This document shows, one piece after another, positions 1-10,735 of a stretch of DNA of 64,000 nucleotides (position 1 is its first letter; the number at the start of each line of letters is the position of its first letter). A program made the position numbers and the translations under genes. Source of the DNA: Dactylonectria macrodidyma (Eukaryota > Ascomycota > Sordariomycetes > Hypocreales > Nectriaceae); assembly GCA_020744425.1 (NCBI GenBank), contig JAGMUV010000001.1:2542001-2606000 (forward strand), in the 5' to 3' direction. Under the pieces are notes generated by a model. That model made no database searches. It was not told where the DNA came from and saw only the letters and a list, made by a program, of their open reading frames with translations.

Positions 1-520
1 ATTGGTCCTTTCACCAAGAAAGCGGAGTCGAGGCTGCCAGAATGTCTCATATCTCTTCACCGGCCATCACATATTCGTTACTTCATTACGAAAGCGGGGC
101 TACGATTGCGAAAATGTCTCTGATATCTTCACCGGGCACCATATATTCGTGAATTCATTAGGGAAGTGGGGTTTAGACTGCGGAAATGTCTCTCTTCTCT
201 TCACCGGCTCTCGTACATTGGTCTGTTCACTACGAAGGCGGAGTCAAGGCTGCGAAAATGTCTTCCACCTGTTCACCGGCCACCATAGATTCGTTCATTC
301 ACTATGGAAGCGGGGTTGGGGCTGTGAGAATGTCTCTCATCCCTTCGCCGGCCATCGCTTCTTCGTCGATTCACTACGGAAGTACGGAAGTACGTGGAGT
401 CAGGGCTGCGAAAATGTCTCTCATCTCTTCACCGGCCATCGATTCTTCGTTCGACCACTCCGGGAGGAGAGCCGGGGATACGAAATGTCTCGCACTTCAT
501 CACCGAGCTTCCTACAGTGA
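1..520 (+). repeat. 72-bp tandem repeat, about 7 units, open reading frame throughout
   Basis: About seven diverged copies of a 72-bp unit lie head to tail and probably continue left of the window. Because 72 is a multiple of three, a 172-codon frame stays open and would encode a 24-residue repeat with a core like GCENVSHLFTGHHFFVHSL. A 12-bp insertion, also in frame, sits near base 390. The frame ends at 518-520 after the repeat decays. A second forward frame is also open for much of the array, so openness alone does not prove translation. I recognise no family. It could be the end of a repeat protein starting outside the window or a noncoding minisatellite. Confidence 0.6.
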
Positions 521-2137
521 TATACTCACTGCTGAAGCAGCGCAGTGGCGGCTCTGCTCTGTAACCCTATTGAAGCTTTTCACTAAGCATAACGTATGTG
601 GTTGACTCGCTAACAGGGTAAAACCATGGAAGTAGCCGATATACCTAGTGCTTCCTATTGATTGGGCTGTGGGTAAGCTCCCCCATCTTTTCACTCTAGA
701 AATGTCCATAATTAACTAACTGACCAGTCAGTGACAATTGGCTAACCAGTTACAAAAGTAAGTAGGGGCTACGAGGATATGTGAGTGCTGTAAGGAAACA
801 TGCACCCTTCAAATGAGTGGCTGTTCTTGAGCCAACATCATCAGGTTGAATCTCCGGCATAGTACTGTGTTTTTGACCAAGATATCCGCACTGTTTGCTC
901 TTGTGGCCGTCCTTCACCATCAAATCAGCCATCGATGGTTCTATCCATAAAGTTTGCCTACCACTTACGTGCATCAAGAGGATGCCGTGGGGGTAGCTTG
1001 TTCACTTACACCAAAATCACTCACCATAACATCACCAACACCAACACAACCTGCATCGACATGCCTTGCCCCCCGGTTCACGACGGGCAACCCAACTCAC
1101 GGCTCGAACGCCACGCTGCTGCACGCCGATCAATTCGGTCAACCACGACAGGCCAAGCGGCGTTGGGGCGACTGCCGACTTACCCGTGAGCCTGGGAACG
1201 CGGGCACGAATCATCTCGCGGGCCTCAGGGCATGTTCCGACAGAGCCTCATCGCAGGCCGGCGCGTACGCAACAGGCAAGACGAGACGGAAGAACGGGCC
1301 TGTAAGTAAAGGCATCTCAGGTGTTCCCCCACCCCGTGTGGCCATGACGGACGGCGACACAGCAGGTCCAGCATCATCCAGCACTAACAAGGCACCTTCA
1401 GCACCTCCGCGGCACCGTATATCCGTCAAACAGAGTCGCCCAAGGCTGGCCTGTAGGCCGTTGATTTGCGTCTCTCTCCCATCCCATCGTTTCTCGTTAA
1501 TGAATTCTAAGAAAGGCAGGAGCTAAGTTATTTCGAGCAAGATCGAAATGAACTGGCGGTGAGGGCCGTCGCATCGCGATATCGCGAGACTGAAAAGTCA
1601 CCCAACCCTCGAAATTCCTTCCTTCGTCAAACAAAGCGATATCGCTCTGTCGCCACACCCCCAACCCGCGTCGAATCCACAAACCCGCCGCCATGTGCCC
1701 GAGCATCTGGCGAGCTCTTGTCCGGTTCGTACACGTTGAGAAAGGGCGCATGCTGCTACTGCTGCACGGGGCTGTGGATAGGTTTACGGACAGGCTGCAA
1801 ACGACATGTAGACGATGAGTAGACGACAAGTCACTGATTTGTACCGCTCATCGATACTACAATTACCGCACTGTACTGGAATGGTTCCCCAACCAAAATA
1901 TTCGCCCTGGGGTATGGGCGTGGACGTAGGCGTGCGTTGCGCCTTGCAGGTGGTGCGACGCCACGGGCGTGGGATGATGACCAGGTAGGTGGTGCTCCAT
2001 AATAGTACCGCGATCTTTGTGTTCTCAGCGTCCAGCCATGATTTCTGTCGCCGAGGACGAACTCCTGCGCGCTGCTTGTGTTTGTCTTCGTTCAGGACCT
2101 GAAGGCCGATGAGGTTCCCCAGGCCGCATGTATGCCT
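521..2137. other. No gene recognised
   Basis: This stretch has only short overlapping frames with no recognisable protein. The part from about 1050 to 1450 is GC-rich and low in structure. I see no RNA gene or mobile-element end. Confidence 0.5.
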
Positions 2138-2460
2138 TTAGTGAAACAACAAGGCGCTGTCGTTGGGGCTCATGGGTCCCCGGGGGCTTCCCCAGCGGTA
2201 CTCATAGGCCTGGAACTGGCCGTTGGGAGACAGTGCGAATATGTGGTGGTGCATGTTACCAACATCCAATCCTGAGAGACATCGGTCGGGCACATGACTT
2301 TGCCCTGGTCAACCTGCAAGTAATCGTAGACCAGATGGATGCCCAACTTTTCTTGGACATCGTGGCTCACGGCGATCTCCGTCATCTCCTTGAAATGAGC
2401 CAGCGACCGGGGATGGTCATCAAGCTGAGGACTGCTGCAGCCATCGTGAGCGGCGGCACT
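2138..2460 (-). pseudogene. Frameshifted remnant of an unrecognised protein gene
   Basis: On the minus strand a coding-like stretch reads from about 2460 through phrases such as SLAHFKEMTEIAVSHDVQEK and HLVYDYLQVDQGK. The next coding-like stretch is in another frame and reads LDVGNMHHHIFALSPNGQFQ, then AYEYRWGSPRGPMSPNDSAL, ending at a stop at 2138-2140. The two overlap near 2250-2310 and the gap is too small for a normal intron, so a frameshift is likelier. No start codon or domain could be assigned. Both pieces look protein-like in composition, but this is a judgement by eye. An alternative is a short gene with a splice site I missed. Confidence 0.3.
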
Positions 2461-2674
2461 TCAGGTCGAATTTCGGGCAGGGTGGTTCGGCGAGGGGATG
2501 AGGGTGAAGGGTTCTAAGAGAATAGTTAGTGACTTATGATACTCGCGGGATCTGCTGTTGATGAGCTGGAGGGTACGAGCGGGGACCGTATGAATCCTCA
2601 TGACCGAAGCCTGAAGTCATTGCCATGAGGCTTGCCGGTTCAGCAGCAGATCCAAATGATTTAAGTGCCTGACT

Positions 2675-4420
2675 TTAATCTTGCTGGTCAACCTCTGGGT
2701 AGGCGGACGATAGCTTTGTATGGACGTCATGTGATGCTGCCACATATGATTCCCAATCCGGCTCATCTGTGTCCCTACCGGGTGGTTGTGACGATGAGGA
2801 CGTGTACTTGTTACTTCTGCTATTCCTACATCCATTAGATGGAGGTTGGCGGGACTTCGCCTGTTCCGTAGCCTTCTTCCTGTTGTCCTCAAGGATTCTA
2901 TCCAAGGCGTCCTTAATCTGCAATAGGCGCGTGCCCTTTCCCCAATCAAGAATGTTTCGAACCTGCTTGCGAAAGTTCTTGAAGTCCTCTGGCCTCGATA
3001 ATAGAAAAGCATCAACCCGTTGGAGGTAATATTTGGAACCGTCTTGTTTCCACGATACATAGAGCTGAGCGGTATTGTTGTCTACGGCAATGGAACAGGA
3101 TAAATTGTCGACACGTAGCGCACTCAGATGCTTCGGAAGACGAGGTATTGAGCCGGTCGACGGCATTGAGACAGGCTGATGAGGAGCCTGCCAACTGATT
3201 TGTAGCGACCCAGAGGTCACCCCGAGTACCTCCGGCAGCTTTGATTTCGATGGCGAAGAAAGGAAACCTAAGTCCCTTTGTTGTCGCTTCCGCGCACCGC
3301 GCATTTTGAGGATGCAGAACCCCTTGGGTTAAGAATTGTGATTGGGTGAAGGCCCCATCCCGGAGAGCGTTATAATATCCAAAGAGCAGATCGGGTTTCG
3401 GCTGAGAAACCCAAAACTGGCATGTAGGGTTGTTGGGAACGAGAGAAGAGGACATCGGGGATGACTTGGCTTTGCCCAAGCCTGCCTGACGGCCATAGGT
3501 GGCATCATAGCCCTTTGGAAACACTGTGTCTTCGAAAAATTCCTCCACTTCCGCTTCATTACATCCGCTGGCAAGAGTGTCAAGGCTGTCAAGATATTCA
3601 TCGATTTGTTCAGACGACAGACCAGGGGAGTCCCGCTCTACTCGTAATCCCTCCGTATGAATAGAGATATGATCAGGAAGCCGAGCACGGGAGTTTCGAA
3701 CATCAATGTTGTTTAATGTCAGGTTGTTCTCACGATAGGACGGATGGCGAACGCTGGCAGTGCTGGAAGCAGAATCCTCTGTTGGCTGGCATGAACGGCG
3801 GGTCCTGGAGGAAGCTGGTGTCAGCGGCACCGCAAACCCATCGGCATCCCGTATGCAGCCCATCTCCGGTGCCGATCTCGTGATTTTCCTCAAAACGGGA
3901 TCGTCGTTTGAACGGTGAAGATGTTTATCGGACCGGCAGTGTTTCTCTCGGTCTGATCCGACAGACTGGAGCCACTCAGAAACAAAGGTGTGGACGGATT
4001 CCAGGTGGGGATCCGGATGGACGGGGTCAACAAAGTCTTTGAGGAATGAGGCGCATGAACGCTGGGGACGGTTGGGCTTTGGCTGTTGTAGAGCAGTCTG
4101 TACGAGCTGCTTTGTTCTTTGTTGGCTGTGGACGTACATGAACGATCCTTGTCATACCTTGCGTGCCTGCTCTGCCTCCTCGTCCTCAACTCCAGGCTAT
4201 TGAGTGTCCGCCCGTGTCGATCGGGCTCTCTTCGCGGGCAACGGATCGCTCTCTGTCGCGTCGAGTCGTCTCTTCCGAGCCGGCACGGGCGTTGCATCTC
4301 CGGCAAGATCTCCGCTCTCTGGAGAATGCTCACGGTGGTTCCGCGGAAGATCTTTACCTGATGGGTCCAAGAATCTCTCAAGTTTCTGGGGATATCAACA
4401 TGCGCACCTGCATTGTTACC
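2675..4420 (-). pseudogene. DUF7924-like (putative PD-(D/E)XK nuclease) gene, disrupted
   Basis: The reading runs on the minus strand. An N-terminal basic stretch (PARKRRLD and PAKRARS, a bipartite nuclear-signal pattern, about 4300-4220) is followed by an in-frame TAG where the second copy near 32.2 kb has an Arg codon. A likely 51-nt intron (AAG, then GTATGA, to GCAG, about 4160-4110) leads into a long open frame. That frame contains QPKPDLLFGYYNALRDG (about 3366-3400) and FFAIEIKAAGG (about 3233-3252), the Asp and Glu-x-Lys pattern of PD-(D/E)XK nucleases, then GDLWVATNQ. Near 3145 the frame shifts by one base and the conserved tail continues as LYVSWKQDGSKYYLQRVDAF and NILDWGKGTRLLQIKDALDR, ending at 2675. 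Family assignment is from memory of fungal DUF7924 proteins; nuclease activity is inference. One nonsense codon and one frameshift make it a probable pseudogene. Confidence 0.72.
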
Positions 4421-4535
4421 CGCAACAGCGTCCAGCAGTGTTTCTTGCAAGGCCGTGGATAGTTGCACACGAGAGCGACGGGTCCACGCCTTGGAAAGTC
4501 CGCTGTTCATGGCGAGGAATGTGCTGACACGGACC

Positions 4536-4552
4536 GGGGGGGGGGGGGGGGG
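4536..4552. repeat. Homopolymer run of 17 G
   Basis: Seventeen consecutive G on the plus strand (C on the minus strand) lie just upstream of the DUF7924-like pseudogene, in what could have been its 5' end or leader. Runs of this length are prone to slippage and to sequencing or assembly length errors. Confidence 0.95.
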
Positions 4553-6571
4553 TTGATATTTCTATCAGCACTCAGGCTGGCCGATGGAAAAAGGCCTGCG
4601 GCGAGGCGGAAGGCCGTTCGTTTCGTCAAGAGCAAGTGCAAAGAGTTTGTTTGGATTGAGGCGGTTTTAGACTTATGAACTTCTTTGACGCAGTAAGGCG
4701 GCTGGACGGCTAATGATTGGCTGTCGGGCTTCTGACATGTGTGAGAGGTCGCCGTAGAGTTACTAGCCTCCTAGCTGAGGAATTAAGGTATTTTTAGGTG
4801 GCCGACCGCGCTTTGCTAAGCGCACGTTCGCGCTACTTCTGAGCACTAACACCTAATTAAATCTGCACCTATTTCGCGGTTACTGACGCGGCTCAACCAC
4901 CACAGAGAAAAAGAGCCACATAGTTGTTGGCTTCGCCAACCTTTCTTATTCAGTCTTCTACATGGTCGATTTAAGCTAAAAACCTCAGGCATCAAAATTT
5001 GGGGCCGGCTGCAAAAGATTGGCCAACTTAGCTGCGGAAGTCGGCACTGAAATTCTCTTGCGAGCAATGGCTCGTCCTTAGTAAAGTCGTTCACACCGAT
5101 CCCCCTTCAATGACTGGCTGCGACGACGGACCGGATAATAACACCCTGTGTGTTAGAGAGGCTGAGAGTGGTTCGATTTATCAAAGGGCGCCGTTCTTAT
5201 TGTGGTAGGATGCAGCTTCTCTTGGGCCGGTGAAGGCTGAGTGATGGAAGGCCACCACAAGCAGAGCCTCATGCCGAGCTATTGTCCGCGGTGGGACAAG
5301 GATCAACAGCAGACACGAGGCACATTCGTGGACCTGCAGAGCCCACTCGCAGAGGTACGTCGAAACTGACAAGTACATCTTCAACAATGGTCGTAATGGC
5401 AGTCAACCTATTTGGTGGAGTAGTGCATCTCAGCAGAGGGGAAGCACCTCAATGGCGAGTTTTAAGACGAAGATTTTTGATCGCGGTTTTTGGATCTAAG
5501 GCATGGGGGATTGGTTGGATAGACAAAGTCAAGCCGGCCCTAATTCATAATAGTTCGTGAACATCGGGGCACCCAGCTCAATTGTCGATCGTACATGGTG
5601 TAAAGATGTTCGCAAGGGCGCTGGATCGTAGTTAACTAGGTACGAAGCAGCGGATGTAGAAGACAGACAGGCCCGCGATGCTTTGATTTGCTTCACGATG
5701 ATTTCGTCCAGCCTTGGAACCGAGTCGAAACAGGACATGCTGAATATTGGCCTCACGGTGTCGTTAACTCATCGTCACAATTACAATGTAGTCACAGTTA
5801 TTCAATCACAAAATAATTCAATGTGGCTCGGCAACACGTTCCTTGGATCATCAAATGCAAGTCTCTATTAAGCACATCGCAGAATACTAGACTTGAGGAT
5901 GTTGGCGCCACTGGCATCTCCATTAGCCACACATCAGAAAACCGCCCACTCCGATACTAAGAATATCTCTCGAGTACGACGTAGAACGTGCATTGGCACA
6001 TCCAAAATGAACAAACAACACCAATTGAACGACCCCTTCGATCATGTTCAAACTTTTTCTGTCTCCGCGTTGTAAGGCAAAGAGATCCTCGATGAATTCT
6101 CAACGGCAATTATCTTCAGACCACCTCCCCATCTCTCTTTACAAGATTAGATAAAAAGTACATTGGGACGAGAGAGATAGCCACCCAGTCGAAGATCCGA
6201 GCCCTGTAGCCAGATATGTACGAGGCAAATATGCATGTGATACTGGCACGTGCCTTGGTGCAGCATCAAGTTCTTCAAAGATTCCGCAGGGGGGTGGTAG
6301 CAAAGGAAAACGAATAATAAATGATTGAAACTCCAGACCATGCGGCTGTCCAAACCTCCTTATTCCATGGTCACCGGCCCCGGAACGCCATCATCGGTGT
6401 ATGAACAAGAGGCAAAATTCGCATGATGCGCGCCTTGCCACACTCTGGGGGAAAAGCACTGGACAAAGGAAAATGGGTGCTTCCGGTCTCGTCTCCGTCA
6501 TCATATTATGGGTTTGAGAGGGATGAGAAGACTTGACAGGAAGACCCTATACGTCGATATCGTAACGTCGT
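4553..6571. other. No gene recognised
   Basis: Short frames only, none resembling a known protein. The right part (about 6100-6571) must hold the 3' untranslated region of the kinase gene, which ends at 6572 on the minus strand. No clear terminator can be defined by eye. Confidence 0.5.
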
Positions 6572-9545
6572 TTAATAGCCCGGTTGGCCGGGCATCTTGC
6601 CCAGGGAGTGAGAGCCTGAACTCTTTGGGGGCAGGTGGTTGTGGCAGAAGATCTTCTTGACGCCGTTCTTGGTGGTATCCATCTTCGTAGCGTCAATGAC
6701 AAGCGCTGGGTCATCGTATGACTCAATCTGGCAGCACTCAACACCCTTCATCCAACGGTTGTTAATCACTCCATTGATGCTGATACGTTTCTGTGGGTTC
6801 GGGTTGAGCATCTGCAGGAGGAGTCGGCGAAGGGCCGGAGGGCTGACGCCAACGTCCAAGGCGTAGCATTTGGGATAGTCGGTATCCGAGATGGCAGCAT
6901 CGCTCTCGGGGTGCTTGGCGTACCAGTTGTTCCAGCCCTTGACCAGCTTGTCGTAGTGTGTGTTGCCCTTCTCAGCCCGAGACCAGATGGCACCGCCGAA
7001 GGTGAGATAGATCATGATGATGGCTGAGCTCCAGACATCCAGAGGTCGGGGGTCGTATGAATCCTTCTTCTCCAGCACCTCGGGGGCGATGTAGGGTTCG
7101 CTGCCGCAAATTCCGGGAGAACACTGTCGAGCTTCGCCCATGTTACGGCCGCACTGTCCACCAGCCTCTCGCAGACCTGGATGGGTTCCACAAAAGACCT
7201 CAGAGACTCCGAAATCGGTGATTTTAAGCTTGCTGTCTTTGGTGATGATAAGGTTTTCGAGCTTGATATCGCGGTGAGCAATGCCGTTGGCGTGCAGGTA
7301 GTTGACACCCTGAATCAGTTGCTTGAAGAGGCAGAGACGGTCCTTTTTGCGATCCTCGCCTTTGAGATGTCCCTTCTGGACCAGGCTAAACAAGTCACCC
7401 TCGGAACAGTACTCCATGACGTGATTCCAGCGACCGTGATCCGTGCAAAGGCGAATGGTCTCAACGATGTTAGGGTGGTGCAAGCTCTTGGCGATGCTAA
7501 ACTCGGACTTGATCTTCTTCTCGTACTCCTCCTGACTCTCGCGGTGGGACTTGCCACGGAACTCCTTGACAGCGTAAAGCTCCTCAGGGTAGCCCTTGCG
7601 GCTCATGAGGGTCACCTTGGAGGCGGCACCCTTGCCCAGATGCCTGCCATGACGACCGAGGAACTTGCTCATATACTCGAATTCCTGCTGGAGCTCCGCA
7701 ACATCAACAGCGAAGTCGTCAGGGAGACTCAGACTCATGCGCCGGGCCTTGGCACCGGTTCCAGAGTCTGGGGGAAGAGCCCAGGGCAGTCGTTCGGGAG
7801 GGTAGGTTGCATCATTGTGGGCTGCGGAGCTGCCAGGGACGGGAGTGGTTGGACGGCTACCGCCGTCAAAGCTACTAGCACGACGGCGGACTTGGGGGCG
7901 GAGATTTCCACGGCCGACAAAGTTGACAGCGCGTCCACGGAGGGTTAAGCCGGTGGAGGCACGGTTTTTCTTTGTAAAATCGTTTTGGTTAGGCATGTTG
8001 CCGTTCGTGGACCGGTCCCGAGCGGTCTGTACCATCTCGAGGGGAGAACCGGGAGAAGGAGGAGAATTTGATCGGGTGGTGGTCGAGGAGCGGTTCATGG
8101 AAAAGCGGCGCGAGCTACTGGCAGGGCGCTGACCATTCGGGGCCGGTTCAGAGACGCCCGAGGCGACTGATGGGGCAGAGTCGACAATGGCAGATTCTTT
8201 GGCAATATGAGCCTGGGACGTAGAGCGGCGGAAGAATGACGACATGGTGCGCTTGAAACTCGAGGTCGAACCGCGGGTGGAGCGACGGGAGAGCGGCGTG
8301 CCGGTGGAGGTGACGTCGGTCTCAGTGGCTCTTGGCGTAGTCGACTCGGTGTTGGAAGCGCGACGGGAGGAGCTCTGCGAGGACGAGAAGTACCCGGGCT
8401 TGCTAGGGGAAGTTGCGAGAGCCTGGTTTGAGCCAGGAATCGGAATGGGCGCCGAGGAGGAAGAAACGGAGATTGCCTGGCAGGACTGGAGGGTTTGGAT
8501 CTCGGCGTTGTCTTGGCTCTGGAGTGTAAAGTCCTGGGAGCGGCGGCTGATGGGAGTCACAGGCTCGACAAAAGACTCGCTGCCAGACTCGCCGCCTTCC
8601 TCAAGGATTGAGTCGGTCAAATCGGTGGAAAAGCCTCGAGGTGAAGAGGCAGTCAGAAAGCTACTTGCGGAATTGGAGCGCAACGGAGGAGAAATAGCGC
8701 TTTTATCTGTTCGCGATGGAAGAAAGACGTCAGCAGGTAGGGATTGGCAGACAGAGAGGCGAGGCCCAGGGCATGGAGCAGGGAAGAGCGAAGTAGGGTT
8801 AAAAGGAAGGGATGAGGCAGAACGAGATCTAGACCTAGCGACTCGCAGGGTTGGGGGTTGGTGAATTGGTGATGCAGCGACAGGGCCGACAAGGCAGGGC
8901 AGGGGGTATATTAAAAAAAAGACCAAGGGGAGCGAGAGCGATCGAATCAGCGCCAGTCAGCGAACGGCCAGGGCCTTCCACGGCATGTAGCGTGCAGCGT
9001 GCAACGAACAGGGCGGCCAGTGATGGGTGGCGGCAAAAGCACACTGGGCAATACTGGGTAAACGCTGGGCAATACCGGGCCGCAACTGGGCGAACCTGGA
9101 CGAATGGGGTATCCCTTCCTCTCAGTGCGGCATCGAGAGCAGCACAAGCAAGCAACCCTTCAAGCGCCATCGCAGGCCCCAGGTCCACGTATCACGTCAC
9201 CGGACTCATCCACGATCCAAGCGACGGCTAAGTCGGGACCCATGACAAACGCGAAGCCGCGAGCATCATGCTTTCTCCGACGCAGCTCCGCACACGCCAG
9301 CGTTGGAGCGGGCCGATGACAAAAGGGTCCTGGGCTAGGGCAGAAAGATGAGGGGCGACGAGGGGCATTGATGACCGAAGGGTGGGAAGGAGGCAAATCG
9401 AAACAGGCAATATCAAGAGTGAAAGAAAACAGTAAGGAACAGGTTTATAGAAAAAGAATTAGTCCGTACCTGCGGAGTCGAGCAGCATCGACTGCTGATG
9501 CTGGTGGGGAGCAACCATCATCCCTGGGCCTGAGAGCGCCGCCAT
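6572..9545 (-). CDS. Sat4/Hal-type serine/threonine protein kinase, two exons
   Basis: Proposed exons are 9545-9470 and 8706-6572, joined by a 763-nt intron (donor GTACGG, acceptor AACAG). They give 736 residues beginning MAALSGPGMMVAPHQHQQ. The join restores LLDSADKSAISPPL in phase. A continuous frame upstream of 8706 is less protein-like, which is why I chose the spliced start. Residues 26 to about 370 are Ser/Pro/Arg-rich and probably disordered. The kinase domain spans about 379-680: glycine loop GKGAAS near 383, Lys406 in AVKEF, HRDIKLEN at 503, DFG at 523, APE near 566. The text around these motifs (HHPNIVETIRLCTDHGRW, EYCSEGDLFSLVQKGHL) fits the fungal Sat4/Hal4-Hal5 family. In yeast these kinases regulate the Trk potassium transporters and salt tolerance; that role here is inferred. 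All catalytic residues are present. The long first intron is unusual beside the 55-68-nt introns of other genes here. Confidence 0.88.
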
Positions 9546-10735
9546 AACGGAGTCGCTTGAGAGTCGCTTGGGGGATGTGGCTTTGCGGGTTCGCTTTCGG
9601 TGGCCAAGTGCGTGGGTATGGCCGAGTGCAGTTGAGTGCTAAAAACCTGCTGAAGAACGCTGAGAGGGGCCGATCACTGATCAGTGAGCGGTGATGGGGA
9701 CACTGAACGGTAGCGGCAATGGGTGTTGCACGGGGATGAGGAAGGGTTCCAGCGGGGGGCGGCCGCTAGTGGAGGTACAGCGCTTCCAAGTACTGGAGTC
9801 TCCGGTGGTACAGCGGATGTCGGGCTGTGGTTGGAGGGAAAGTCGGTCACTGGGAGCGGCGAGGAACCACGGCGGGAGGGCCACACACCATCAAATGGGG
9901 AGAAGGCACTTGACCGATTCAGCTTGTTGGTACAGGCCAGCGGTTGGTCGGCTACCTTTGGTTGCTGGTGGCCGGAGGGGGTGGTGAAGAGGAGCCGGTA
10001 AAAGAAGAGTTGGCACCGGTTCGACGGCACTTCCGAGGCGCTGATTGCTGGTGCGTTTTGGTGAAAGCTTGGTGTTGCTGGTGATAAGCGGTTGTGGAAG
10101 CTTGCGGCCACGAGCACGTTCGATATCGACGATGATGGAAGGAATTGCGCCAGTGACTTCGTGGTGAGAGCCTTTGATTCCAATCGTCTTGGTGCTCTTG
10201 TTGCCAAGGTGAGTTCCAAGTTGGTCCAGTCGAATTGGTCTTCCTACTTGCGTGGTTGTCGGTTTGTTTCGTCGTTCTCGTCTTTCAACTCGTTGCGTCG
10301 TCGTCTGTCGGTCCAGGTTCGTTGGCCCGTATTAGTCGATTGGTGCTCGTCGTCGAGTGAGTCTTTTTTTTTCAGGGCGTTTCTCTCTCGCACTCTCTTC
10401 TCTCGCGTGTCTCTCTGGGGTTTGAATAGAGTCTGGGATCACAGCATGGAATAGGAATCCAGCAGAGGACGGGCGAGAAGGCGAGGAGGCGGAGGGGGGA
10501 GGGGAGGCGGCCGCATGAAATTGAATAACGTCGTTCGCTTGACGAACACAGGTACGGCAAGCGGCAGGTGAAAGAAGTCAACAATGGAGTATCTTTCACG
10601 TCGAATTGTAAAGTTGAAAGTAGATTGTCAACAAGGAGAATGAAGACAAAGAGATGCGGAACTGAAAAGAGGCAGGTCGAGGACTAGAAAAGCGCGCAGC
10701 TTGTATTTTGTGTTTCCCCGTTTCTGCTGGGGGGA
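9546..10735 (-). promoter_or_regulatory. Probable promoter and pyrimidine-rich leader of the Sat4-like kinase
   Basis: Read on the minus strand this segment has long C/T-rich runs (for example around 10470-10520), as in leaders of fungal housekeeping genes. It contains a 181-codon open frame (10219-9674) rich in Ser and Pro that ends 129 bases before the kinase start. It could be an upstream frame in the transcript or a chance frame in low-complexity DNA. No transcription start can be fixed by sequence alone. Confidence 0.35.
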
